Assembly: GCF_000455325.1 (NCBI RefSeq)
Contig: NZ_HG322952.1
Location: 376,901-440,900 of the forward strand
DNA length: 64,000 nt
Source: Mycolicibacterium septicum DSM 44393
GTDB lineage: Bacteria > Actinomycetota > Actinomycetes > Mycobacteriales > Mycobacteriaceae
Direction: 5' to 3'
In this document: positions 41,021 to 49,124 of the stretch, in pieces
Layout of the letters: every line of letters begins with the position of its first letter
How positions within the stretch are numbered: position 1 is the stretch's first letter
Position numbers and translations under genes: made by a program
The notes under the pieces: generated by a model
The model's database searches: none
What the model saw: only the letters and a program-made list of their open reading frames with translations
What the model was told of the DNA's origin: nothing

Positions 41021-42945
41021 GGGTAGGTGAGCGGGGCCGTGAGCCCCTTGTCGAGAGGTCCGGAGTCGAACGCCAGCACCCGCTGCGACAGCGTCGCAGT
41101 GAGCAGCTTGAGCCGGGAGCCGGGGAACCGGCTGGCGAAATACCAGCGGTACTCGTGCTCGGCGCGGATCGGGTTGTGCCGCAGCATCTCCCGCCATGCC
41201 GGATGGCTGGTCAACGCGGTCAGGTCGGCGGCGAACTGTGGCCGGGCCCGACGGGTGCGCACGTGCTCGAACGCCGACCGGGCCAGCACCGGGAGTTCGC
41301 GAACCCGTACCGGATGCTCGACCATATCGACCACCCAGAGCCGCCCGCCGGGCGCCAACACCCGGCGGATCTCGGCCATCACCGGATCCCAATCCAGGTA
41401 CCGGAACGACAGGAAGCAGATCACCACGTCGACGTGATCGTCGGGGACGTCCAGCTGCGGACCGTCGACAGCGGTGAACCGCAGCCGGGAACGATGCCGG
41501 CCACGATCACGTGCCTGGGCGAGCATGCCCGAGGAGATGTCCACGCCGATGCCGAAGTCGAGTACGCCGTCGTCGTCCAATGCGCGTAGCAACGCACCAG
41601 TGCCGCAGCCGATTTCAAGTACCCGAAGCCCCCGGCCGAGTTCGGCCCGGGTATGTGCGGCACGTTCGGACACCCACCGCCACTCGGCGCCGCGCACCCT
41701 GATGTCGGCGTAGGCGCGGTCGTACAGCTCGGCCACCGGATCGTAGGAGCCGACGGAACCGGCGGGGTCGGGCATGCTGAGTACCGGCGGCTGCGCTGCC
41801 GCTCCGAGGTACTTGCGCGCGGCGCCGAGCGGTCCGTGCGACTTTCGTCCCGGCGTGTCGATCAGGTAGAGATCGGCGCGGGACATCGGGCGCCGCCCCG
41901 CCCAGGAGAACCGATCCTTGCGCGTCGACACCGTGGTGTAGTTGCGGTTTCCGAACGCGGGCACTCCGAACACGTTGGCGAAGAAGGGCGCGAACCAGCG
42001 CGCGGTGCGGCAGGCATGAAAGTAGGCCCGGCCCGTGGTGGTGAAAGAGATTGTCATCGAACGCCATTCGTGCGGTGAGAACTGCTCGGGCCAGTCGGTC
42101 GATCCGAACATCGGGCCGTACATTCCGGCATGGCTGATGAGGTGCAACTGATCGATCACGCGGCCGGTCTCGGCCATTCGAGCGAGTTCCGCGACGAACT
42201 CCGCCTTGTGGTGCAGGCCCGACACCTTGACCTCGGCATCGGGATGGGCGGCCGCCAACTCGCGCGCCATGGTCGCGGCGGCGACCGCGAACTCTGCCGA
42301 TCCACCCCGGTAGTGCGTGGTGTGGACCACCCAGATCACCGGCGCAGCAACCGTTTCAGGGGATATCTGGCCGAACGGGACACGCGGGTGTTGCTCCTGC
42401 GGAATCCAGGCTCCGTAATTGCCGACCAACTCCAACATCTCGGAGGTGTCCAGGTCGAACACCCTCATACTCGTCGCAGGCGGGCTGTAGAAATGCAGGG
42501 TCAATCCCCCATCCAGGCCGGCCATATCGTGGATCACCTCGCTGGTGATGCTCGTGACCTCGCCGGTGTGGTGCTCGGTGCTGCTGGTGACGGACAACCG
42601 TGGACCGTCCCAGCCGAACCGGCGCTCCTCGAATCGACCCTCCAGCACGACGACGAAACCGCCTGCTCCGCCGTGGTCGTGGGGTGCGCAGCGCTGCCCT
42701 GGCCGCCACCGGGCCAGCATGATCTCGACCTCGTCGTCGACGCGCAGGATCGTCCGGGAGTACGGCTCACCGTCATTCGGGTCGGTCGCCCTCTTGTCCA
42801 GTGCCGGCTTCGCTCGGGCCACCCGACCCAACAGTTCGGGTCCGGGGACCTCTCCCCTGACCGCGACGCCGGCCAATGTATCGAGCAGCGAATCCAGTCC
42901 GGCGGCGTCGTCGTGCCGGGCGGGCAGGTGCGAAATGGTGGTCAT
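41017..42945 (-). CDS. Fusion: cysteine-dioxygenase cupin, caspase/CHAT-like middle domain, SAM methyltransferase
   Basis: 642 residues in three parts. Residues about 1-190 resemble cysteine dioxygenase: iron ligands His89 and His91 in CAPHDHGGAGG, His139 in EVIHDMAG, and the His-Tyr pair in LHFYSPP. Residues about 200-390 have no family I can name, but the strand QLHLISHAGMYGP (His272), 40 residues later followed by GRAYFHACRTARW (Cys312), looks like the His...Cys pattern of caspase/CHAT-type proteases. Residues about 395-642 are a class I methyltransferase (RVLEIGCGTGALL, IGVDISSGML, RRVLAPGGRLWVVD). Coupled to the racemase gene downstream. The first and third domain calls are secure; the middle one is a proposal. 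Confidence 0.85.
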   Translation of the reverse strand: MTTISHLPARHDDAAGLDSLLDTLAGVAVRGEVPGPELLGRVARAKPALDKRATDPNDGEPYSRTILRVDDEVEIMLARWRPGQRCAPHDHGGAGGFVVVLEGRFEERRFGWDGPRLSVTSSTEHHTGEVTSITSEVIHDMAGLDGGLTLHFYSPPATSMRVFDLDTSEMLELVGNYGAWIPQEQHPRVPFGQISPETVAAPVIWVVHTTHYRGGSAEFAVAAATMARELAAAHPDAEVKVSGLHHKAEFVAELARMAETGRVIDQLHLISHAGMYGPMFGSTDWPEQFSPHEWRSMTISFTTTGRAYFHACRTARWFAPFFANVFGVPAFGNRNYTTVSTRKDRFSWAGRRPMSRADLYLIDTPGRKSHGPLGAARKYLGAAAQPPVLSMPDPAGSVGSYDPVAELYDRAYADIRVRGAEWRWVSERAAHTRAELGRGLRVLEIGCGTGALLRALDDDGVLDFGIGVDISSGMLAQARDRGRHRSRLRFTAVDGPQLDVPDDHVDVVICFLSFRYLDWDPVMAEIRRVLAPGGRLWVVDMVEHPVRVRELPVLARSAFEHVRTRRARPQFAADLTALTSHPAWREMLRHNPIRAEHEYRWYFASRFPGSRLKLLTATLSQRVLAFDSGPLDKGLTAPLTYP

Positions 42946-42966
42946 ATCGGAACGATGACGCCGACA

Positions 42967-42996
42967 CCTTGCAGGATTCTCAACGGATCCTTGCGG
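42967..42996 (-). promoter_or_regulatory. SARP-like direct-repeat element, copy 2
   Basis: On the minus strand, GGATCC and, 11 bases later, GAATCC form a direct repeat, followed by TGCAAGG. The block is 25/30 identical to 40231-40260. It lies 21 bases upstream of the fusion gene ATG (42945) and about 60 bases upstream of the divergent EmbR-like gene, so one site could serve both directions. Inferred regulator: the EmbR-like SARP. Confidence 0.65.
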
Positions 42997-43055
42997 TAGC
43001 GCCGCCTGGCGTCACAATGGGATGCGGACCGCGCCGAACACCGGGAAGGCTTGTG

Positions 43056-44189
43056 ATGAGCAGTACTCGTCTCGGGTTCGGTCTGCTGGGTCCGCTGCAG
43101 GTCACCGTGAACGACGCGCCCGTCGCTGTGGGTACGCCCAAACAGCGCGCGGTGCTGGCATTCCTGCTGATCAACCGTAATCGGGCGATCAGCACCGAAT
43201 CGCTGATCGACGCTGTCTGGGACGGCGAACCGGTGCCCGCGGCCCGCGCCACCATCCACACGCACGTCTCCAACTTGCGTCGCCTGCTCGGCGGATCCGA
43301 GCGGGACTCACAACCGGCGCTGGTCAAAGCGGCTCCCGGCTACCGGCTCAACGTGGCTGCCGGCGACTGCGATCTGGACCGGTTCATCGCCGAGAAAAGT
43401 GCCGGGATCAACGCTGCCGCGGCCGGGCGGTTCGAGGCAGCCGGCACGCACCTGGCCGCAGCGTTGTCCCAATGGCGCGGAGACGTCCTCGAGGATCTGC
43501 GCGGATTCCGATTCGCCGATACCTTCGCCGCGGCCTTGACCGAGGACCACGTGCTGGTACACACCAGCCGTGCTGAGGCCGAGATCGCCTGCGGGCGCGC
43601 CGCGACCGTCATCGCCGATCTCGAAGACCTCGCCACCAAGCATCCGTACCGCGAACCCGTGTGGGCTCAACTGATCACCGCCTACTACCTCGCGGAACGG
43701 CAGTCCGATGCGCTGGAGGCCTACCGGCGCGTCAAATCGGTGCTGGCCGAAGACCTCGGCATCGACCCCGGGCCCACCCTCAGTGCGCTGCATGCGCGGA
43801 TCCTGCGTCAGGAGCGCCTCGATATCCGGCAGGCCGCCATGGCCACCGCGGCGCGCACCGTGAGCGCCGGACGCACTGCGGCCAGCCGGGGTTCGACGGC
43901 CGCCGCGCTGCGCGACGCGGCAGGGCGTCGGTATCCGTTGCGGCCGAACGTCACCCGGATCGGGCGGCTGCCCGACAACGACATCGTGCTCGACGATGCC
44001 GAGATCAGCCGTCACCACGCGGTGATCATCGACACCGGAAGCAGTTTCGTGATCACCGATCTGCAGTCGGCCAACGGTGTGCAGGTGCGGCAGGAACGCA
44101 TCCACCCCAGTGCCACCGTCGGCGACGGTGACCACATCCGCATCTGTGGCCGTGAGTTCACCTTCGAACTTCAGAGCGCTGCGCCGTGA
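43056..44189 (+). CDS. EmbR-like SARP regulator with C-terminal FHA domain
   Basis: 377 residues from ATG 43056. Residues about 5-100 form an OmpR-type winged helix (GLLGPLQVTVNDAPVAVGTPKQRAVLAFLL, IHTHVSNLRRLLGG, YRLNV). Residues about 105-270 are the bacterial transcriptional activator (BTAD) domain with TPR-like helices (YREPVWAQLITAYYLAERQSDALEAYRRVKSVLAEDLGIDPGPTL). Residues about 295-375 are an FHA domain (TRIGRLPDNDIVLDDAEISRHHAVI, SANGV) that binds phosphothreonine. This is the architecture of M. tuberculosis EmbR, which PknH phosphorylates. The receptor kinase nearby is the natural partner; the direct repeats upstream of the fusion and DUF6636 genes are candidate targets. Confidence 0.9.
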   Translation: MSSTRLGFGLLGPLQVTVNDAPVAVGTPKQRAVLAFLLINRNRAISTESLIDAVWDGEPVPAARATIHTHVSNLRRLLGGSERDSQPALVKAAPGYRLNVAAGDCDLDRFIAEKSAGINAAAAGRFEAAGTHLAAALSQWRGDVLEDLRGFRFADTFAAALTEDHVLVHTSRAEAEIACGRAATVIADLEDLATKHPYREPVWAQLITAYYLAERQSDALEAYRRVKSVLAEDLGIDPGPTLSALHARILRQERLDIRQAAMATAARTVSAGRTAASRGSTAAALRDAAGRRYPLRPNVTRIGRLPDNDIVLDDAEISRHHAVIIDTGSSFVITDLQSANGVQVRQERIHPSATVGDGDHIRICGREFTFELQSAAP

Positions 44190-45043
44190 CATCCATTCGC
44201 CGCGGCCGGCTGTGGACCCTCATCGCCGTCTTCGCCGTGATCGCGCTTGCCGCAGGGGTAGTTATCGGGACTCAGCTCGGCTCCCGCGAGACCGCACCGA
44301 AGCGCTCCACAGCTGCCACGTCACTGGCCGCGGAGTTCGCCCAGCTGCAGCCCCAGTTACATGCCGTGGTGGGCATCGCGCTCAGCGGGGTCGGACCCGG
44401 ACAGCAGCCGATGACCTTCGGCGAGTGGCAGAGCGGCCCCGCCTGGTCGACGATCAAGGTGCCGTTGATCATCGCCGCGCTCCGCGAGGAGGAGCCCCCG
44501 CGGGTCACCGAGGCCATGACTGCGGCCATTACCGAATCCGACAATGCCGCAGCGGAATCGATCTGGGAGAGCCTGGGCACACCGGCCGACGCCGCAGGGA
44601 AAGTCGAAGCAGTGCTGCGGCAGGCCGGCGATCCGACGATCGTCCAATCGCAACGGGTGCGCCCGGAGTTCAGCGCCTCGGGGCAGACCGACTGGCCGCT
44701 CGCGGATCAGGTGAAGTTCACCTCGGTTGCCGTGTGCGACAACGAGAACGACCCGGTATTCGACCTCATGGGCCGTGTCGAGTCCGATCAGCGCTGGGGC
44801 ATCGGGATGATCGCGGACAGCCGGCTCAAAGGCGGCTGGGGACCGTCACCGACGGGTGGGTATCTGGTTCGCCAGATCGGTGTGCTGACCACCCCGACGG
44901 GAAGGGTCTCGGTGGCGTTGGCGGCGCTACCGAACTCGGGGAAGTTCGAGGACGGAACCGCGACACTCACCACGATGGCCAACTGGCTGAGCCAACGTCT
45001 GGGTGCCCTGCCCGCAGGACACTGCCCGGCTCACCAGAGATAG
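44186..45043 (+). CDS. Exported serine-hydrolase/beta-lactamase-like protein
   Basis: 285 residues overlapping the EmbR-like gene end by four bases. An N-terminal membrane segment (LWTLIAVFAVIALAAGVVIG) could be an anchor or signal. The three motifs of the class A beta-lactamase/DD-peptidase fold are present: STIK (nucleophile Ser and Lys), SDN in ITESDNAAAE, and KGG in SRLKGGWGP. The omega-loop Glu of true class A enzymes is not obvious. It could hydrolyse or bind beta-lactams, muropeptides or esters outside the membrane. Coupling to the regulator suggests an envelope-stress function. It converges on the kinase gene with a 13-base overlap. Confidence 0.82.
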   Translation: MTSIRRGRLWTLIAVFAVIALAAGVVIGTQLGSRETAPKRSTAATSLAAEFAQLQPQLHAVVGIALSGVGPGQQPMTFGEWQSGPAWSTIKVPLIIAALREEEPPRVTEAMTAAITESDNAAAESIWESLGTPADAAGKVEAVLRQAGDPTIVQSQRVRPEFSASGQTDWPLADQVKFTSVAVCDNENDPVFDLMGRVESDQRWGIGMIADSRLKGGWGPSPTGGYLVRQIGVLTTPTGRVSVALAALPNSGKFEDGTATLTTMANWLSQRLGALPAGHCPAHQR

Positions 45044-46467
45044 ACGCGGGCGTTCTTTCCGCCGGTGCAGGTGATCCAGCTGTCGCCCGGGGACTGCTGG
45101 CAGTGCATCAGGAAGTTGGAGCCGTCGCACAAGGCGCCGGGCACCTTGCCGCAGTCCACGGCGCCCGGCGCCGACACCGCGCGCGGCAACGGACTCGCGT
45201 TGCCGTATTCGGCCCAGTACGACGTCAGCACGCTGTTGGTGAAAAGGCATGAGGTTTCCTGGGTTCCGCGTCCGGCGCGGCTGCCGAACCCGGTGCCGGT
45301 GGTCACCGCGAAACCGTCGTCGCACGACTGGTGCAGACTGCTCTGATCGGGTCCGGTGACCAGGGGCGGCAGCGGTCCCCCGCCGTGCGCCGGGTCCCCC
45401 GCCGACGCCGTGGCCGGTGTATCCGCGGGCTGGCCCGCGTTCTTGACGAGCATGCCGATGACCACGCCGATGCCACCGAGGATCAGCGCGGCGGCTACTG
45501 CGATGACGGTCGGCAGCACCCAACTGCGCCTGCGCGGTTCGGACTCGGGAACCGGCGCGGGGTGGTCGGGCACCGGACTGTAGACGGGCGCGGCAAGGGT
45601 CGCCGCGACGCTCGGCGCCAGGTGTGTTGCGGTCGCCGGTGCCGAGCCGGCCTGCAGCGCCCGCTGCGCGGCACGCCCCAATCCGCCTGCGGTTCCGTAC
45701 CGATCGTCGGGATCCTTGGCCATGCCGCGCGTGATCACATCGTCGAAAGTCGCGGGGACGGCAGGATTCGTCGTGCTGGGTCGCGGGGGCGGTACGGAAA
45801 CGTGGGCGGCGAGCACGCTTTCCAGATCGTCACCAGGGAACGGCACATGGCCGGTCAACGATTCGTACAGCACACAGGCCAACGAGTACGAATCGACCGC
45901 GGATGTCACCGTCTGTCCGGTGAACCGTTCGGGCGCCATGTAATTCAAGGTGCCGATGCGGCTTCCCTCGGTGGTCAGATGGCTGTCCCCCTGGCTCTCC
46001 GCGATGCCGAAGTCGACCAGGTAGGCGAAATCGGCCGGGGTGACGATGATGTTCTGCGGCTTGATGTCGCGATGGATCAATCCGGCGGTGTGTGCCGCGT
46101 CGAGCGCGGCGGCGATCTGGGTGACGATGGCCACCGCCCGAGCCGGCGCGAGCGGTCCGTGGGCGATCAGATCCGACAGCGTCGCACCCTGCACCAGACG
46201 CATGTCGATGTACAGGTTGCCGTCGATCTCACCCCAGTCGTGGATGGGGATGACATGCGGCTCCTGTAGGACCGCGGCGGCGTGGGATTCGCGTTGGAAT
46301 CGGGTGCGAAACGTGGTGTCGTGGGAGTACTGGTCGGCGAGGATCTTCAGGGCGACGGTGCGGTTCTTTTCGGTATCGAAGGCCTCGTACACCTCCCCCA
46401 TTCCGCCCCTGCCGAGCAGGCGCGTGATGGAGTACTTACCGAACGTCGTGCCGACGCGCGAATCCAC
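45031..46467 (-). CDS. Receptor Ser/Thr protein kinase (PknE/PknH-like)
   Basis: 478 residues. Cytosolic kinase domain about 10-275: LGRGGMGEVYEAFD (glycine loop), VALKIL (Lys), IHRDIKPQNIIV (catalytic loop), VDFGIAES, and activation segment GSRIGTLNYMAPERF. A juxtamembrane Pro/Ala stretch leads to one membrane helix (WVLPTVIAVAAALILGGIGVVIGMLV, about 330-355). The external domain (about 385-478) has six Cys (SCDDGFAVT, ETSCLF, VDCGKVPGALCDG, MHCQQSPGDSWITCTGG), a likely disulfide-bonded sensor. The EmbR-like FHA regulator encoded nearby is the probable phosphorylation target. Confidence 0.92.
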   Translation of the reverse strand: MDSRVGTTFGKYSITRLLGRGGMGEVYEAFDTEKNRTVALKILADQYSHDTTFRTRFQRESHAAAVLQEPHVIPIHDWGEIDGNLYIDMRLVQGATLSDLIAHGPLAPARAVAIVTQIAAALDAAHTAGLIHRDIKPQNIIVTPADFAYLVDFGIAESQGDSHLTTEGSRIGTLNYMAPERFTGQTVTSAVDSYSLACVLYESLTGHVPFPGDDLESVLAAHVSVPPPRPSTTNPAVPATFDDVITRGMAKDPDDRYGTAGGLGRAAQRALQAGSAPATATHLAPSVAATLAAPVYSPVPDHPAPVPESEPRRRSWVLPTVIAVAAALILGGIGVVIGMLVKNAGQPADTPATASAGDPAHGGGPLPPLVTGPDQSSLHQSCDDGFAVTTGTGFGSRAGRGTQETSCLFTNSVLTSYWAEYGNASPLPRAVSAPGAVDCGKVPGALCDGSNFLMHCQQSPGDSWITCTGGKNARVYLW

Positions 46468-46551
46468 TGCCGATCCCCCTGGTCGTTCGTTATAGACGCA
46501 GTATCGCCTGTGGGACCACCGGATGCAGAAAATTGCCGACCTTCCGGCCGG

Positions 46552-47010
46552 TCAGGGACTCCCGATCGCGGGCACTGTGTCGGGTGGGCCCTTTGGCCCT
46601 TGGTACCCGGGGCAGGCTATCTCGATCTTGACCTGGCGCCATCCCGGCCCCTCCTCGGCAGGCATCCGTCCGCTGATCGTGTAGACGTCGTCGACCTTGA
46701 TGGCCGTCATTTCCTGCGAGTCCTTGGCGAAACCACTGCCTTCGGGGATATGGAAGCCCACCGCCGTCACGACCAGGCGATGTGTCGTCGCCAGCATCAC
46801 CCGCACGCTTCGTCGGTGATTGGTCGCCGACGGCGAGGCATAGATCAGCAGGTTGCCGTCAGGGAACCGGGTGCAGGTGACCTGCGCGGTCAGGGAGTGG
46901 ACGTCGCCGTCGATGACGATCTTGACGTCGGACAGCCCTGCTCCGGGCGCACACCCTGCCAACAGTGCGATCGCAGCCGCTGGCGCCGCGATACCGACCC
47001 GGGCACGCAT
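46552..47010 (-). CDS. 19-kDa-antigen (LpqH-like) family lipoprotein
   Basis: 152 residues from ATG 47010 (MRARVGIAAPAAAIALLAGC). The lipobox LLAGC marks Cys20 for acylation. The mature part shows VTCTRFPDGNLLIYA and KVDDVYTISGRMP, which correspond to the beta-strands and Cys pair of the mycobacterial 19-kDa lipoprotein family. Such surface lipoproteins are abundant antigens, some acting as TLR2 ligands, with unclear physiological roles. An earlier in-frame start was rejected because the signal peptide begins at 47010. It stands alone, 85 bases upstream of the kinase start on the same strand. Confidence 0.85.
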   Translation of the reverse strand: MRARVGIAAPAAAIALLAGCAPGAGLSDVKIVIDGDVHSLTAQVTCTRFPDGNLLIYASPSATNHRRSVRVMLATTHRLVVTAVGFHIPEGSGFAKDSQEMTAIKVDDVYTISGRMPAEEGPGWRQVKIEIACPGYQGPKGPPDTVPAIGSP

Positions 47011-47083
47011 CTGTGCAGTATGACGAAGAATTAGGTAGCCGACTACGCTACGCAGCCGACATACCACGCACGACACTTCAAGG

Positions 47084-47719
47084 ATGAGCGAGCAGGGTAT
47101 GCAGGGCAGCGAGGCCAGGGACGGGAACCGGCTGGCACCGGAGTACCTGGCGCACTGGGTCGTCAAGACTGCCCGCAGCGACGAGGTAATCGCTTGGTAT
47201 CGCATGGTGTTCGGAGCTCGCGTCGTTCACGAAGATTCGAAGATCGCATTCTTGACGTGGGACGAGGAAAGCCATCGCCTTGCTCTGGTCAAGGTCCCGC
47301 GGTTCCTCCGCTTCCTCTTTCCGCTCGCCCGGCTGCGCCGCAAGTTCTACGGCATCGACCATCTCGGCTTCACCATCGGATCCTTGGAACAGTTGCTGTC
47401 GACCTATGAGCGGCTCAAGCAGGCCGGTATCACGCCGGTCTGGTCGATCAACCACGGTCCGACCACCTCGTTGTACTACGAGGACCCGGACGGGGTCAGA
47501 CTCGAATTCCAGACCGAAAACTTCGCGACGGCGAAAGCGACCGCGGACTACTTTCTCAGCGGTGCGTTCGCCGAGAATCCGATCGGGGTCAACTTCGACC
47601 CTGACTATCTGCTTGAACGGCAGCGCAGTGGCACCGACCCGGCCGAGCTCCGCCGGCAGGGAGCTGGCACCCGCCCCGGCACCACAGTGCGGCGTGCACT
47701 GACGTGGAAGACGCTTTGA
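47084..47719 (+). CDS. VOC-family (extradiol-dioxygenase-like) protein
   Basis: 211 residues, two VOC modules in one chain. Metal-site candidates are His in YLAHWVVKTA, His in IDHLGFTIGSL, and Glu in VRLEFQTENF. The pattern RSDEVIAWYRMVFGARVVHEDSKIAFL is typical of biphenyl-diol dioxygenase-like and glyoxalase-type members that handle catechols or other cyclic substrates. The C-terminal extension (ENPIGVNFDPDYLLERQ) is common in mycobacterial relatives. It precedes a lipoprotein gene by about 10 bases and may share its transcript. Substrate unknown. Confidence 0.82.
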   Translation: MSEQGMQGSEARDGNRLAPEYLAHWVVKTARSDEVIAWYRMVFGARVVHEDSKIAFLTWDEESHRLALVKVPRFLRFLFPLARLRRKFYGIDHLGFTIGSLEQLLSTYERLKQAGITPVWSINHGPTTSLYYEDPDGVRLEFQTENFATAKATADYFLSGAFAENPIGVNFDPDYLLERQRSGTDPAELRRQGAGTRPGTTVRRALTWKTL

Positions 47720-47729
47720 GGTGGCACAC

Positions 47730-48326
47730 ATGAAAATCGGCAACTCGATGGTCAGGCCGACCTGTGTGGTCGGCGTAATGGTGGCCGGCGTGTTCGCACC
47801 GGCGACAGGCTGCGCCGATCCGTCTCCCGCGGCCCCGGCCGCCGGTAGCTCGGTCACGCTGCAGGACTTGCTATCCGCACCGGTGCCGGCGCTGTGTCAG
47901 CACGACCCGGGAAAACTGGTGAACGGGCAACTACCGCCGCAGGATTCGCATCCCGGTTCGGTGAGGATCGCCCAGAGAAACGATGAGACAGACCCGAGTT
48001 ACAAGGTCGCGTTCGGCAACCTGACCGGCGGCGCCAACACCGATGCCGCGATGGTGACCGACTGCAGCGCCGGTGGGGTGCCCTGGCCCGAGACCGTGCA
48101 GCTCTACACGGCCGGGCCGACGCTGTTGGGCGGGGTAAACCTGGGCGACCTCACGCACAGCCGCGAGGTCGTGACCGACCTGTCGATCAGTGATGGTGTC
48201 GCGCACGTGAACTGGCTGGCCAACGGTCCCGACGATGGCGAGTGTTGTCCCACCATCAAGATGGCCGCCGATCTGCGGTGGGACGGTTCCACCGTGAGCG
48301 CCCAGAACGTCCGCAGACTGAACTGA
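47730..48326 (+). CDS. Putative lipoprotein
   Basis: 198 residues from ATG 47730 (MKIGNSMVRPTC); a GTG three codons earlier is possible. The hydrophobic N-terminus VVGVMVAGVFAPATGCADPSP ends in a weak lipobox (PATGC), so lipidation is plausible but not certain. The mature domain has four further Cys (ALCQHDPG, TDCSAGG, GECCPTIK) and strands such as YKVAFGNLTGG and VAHVNWLANGPDDGECCPTIKMAADLRWDG. It resembles exported mycobacterial proteins of unknown function. It starts 10 bases after the VOC gene. Confidence 0.7.
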   Translation: MKIGNSMVRPTCVVGVMVAGVFAPATGCADPSPAAPAAGSSVTLQDLLSAPVPALCQHDPGKLVNGQLPPQDSHPGSVRIAQRNDETDPSYKVAFGNLTGGANTDAAMVTDCSAGGVPWPETVQLYTAGPTLLGGVNLGDLTHSREVVTDLSISDGVAHVNWLANGPDDGECCPTIKMAADLRWDGSTVSAQNVRRLN

Positions 48327-48341
48327 GCGGCGCTCGTGCTG

Positions 48342-48974
48342 TCAGAGCTTGCCGGCGGCGAAATCGGCTGCCTGCGCGACCTTTCCGGACTGCACGTACG
48401 ACACGTGCGCACCCATGTCCCAGCCACCTTCCCAACAGATCGGGTCGGCTTCGTTGCACTGGTCGATCGAGTTGGCGGCGTACTGCGGCGCCAGCGTCGG
48501 CAGCGGCATCCCGGAAGCCAGGAGGCCCGAGAAGCTGGTGCGTGGCGTACCGAACAGTGCGGTAGCCGCCACGTGATCGGCGGTCTGGGGAGTCGCTGCG
48601 GTGGTGGCCTGTTCGATGACGGCCGCGCCCTGCGAGTAGCCGCCCAGCACCATCTTCGTGTTCGGGCAACTGGCCGCGATGGACTCGATCAGCGACCGCG
48701 CCGCGTCGGTGCCGGCCGGGGTGCTGTTGTGGAAGTCGTTGTTGGCCGGGTAGTCCACCGCGGTCCCGTCGACGGTGCGCGGTGCCACCCGGGCCCGCAG
48801 GTCGTCGACAAACGGACCACCGACACTGCCCAGGCCAGGCGGTTCATTGGTGCCGCGGGCGAACACCACCTGAACATCGGGGCACGGCGCCGCCGCGGCC
48901 GGCGCGGCTGTGGCCATCGGGACAGCTGCGGCGAATGCCGCCAAGGCCAGGATCAAAGCAGGCTTGCTGGTCAT
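48342..48974 (-). CDS. Secreted cutinase-family esterase
   Basis: 210 residues with a clear signal peptide (LILALAAFAAAVPMATAAPAAAA). The mature enzyme starts PCPDVQVVFARGTNEPPG. The nucleophile is in VLGGYSQGAAVIEQA, and Asp and His lie in DPICWEGGWDMGAHVSYVQSG. Highly similar in plan to the cutinase at 33542-34198 (same ending, SYVQSGKVAQAADFAAGKL against AYIQTGRVEDAAAYAAGRL), so the two are paralogs. Expected to hydrolyse surface lipids or short-chain esters. It stands alone, converging with the lipoprotein gene. Confidence 0.93.
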   Translation of the reverse strand: MTSKPALILALAAFAAAVPMATAAPAAAAPCPDVQVVFARGTNEPPGLGSVGGPFVDDLRARVAPRTVDGTAVDYPANNDFHNSTPAGTDAARSLIESIAASCPNTKMVLGGYSQGAAVIEQATTAATPQTADHVAATALFGTPRTSFSGLLASGMPLPTLAPQYAANSIDQCNEADPICWEGGWDMGAHVSYVQSGKVAQAADFAAGKL

Positions 48975-49124
48975 ACCGATCGATCGTAGGACCGCCGGCG
49001 CCGTTCCCCCGATCGGTGGACACGCGATTCCGCCGATTCATGGCCTGACCAGCGGACAGACGTGGCGACTCGCAAACGGGATGGTGTTTTCAACACACCA
49101 ACACCGATCGAGGGGAACACCACA

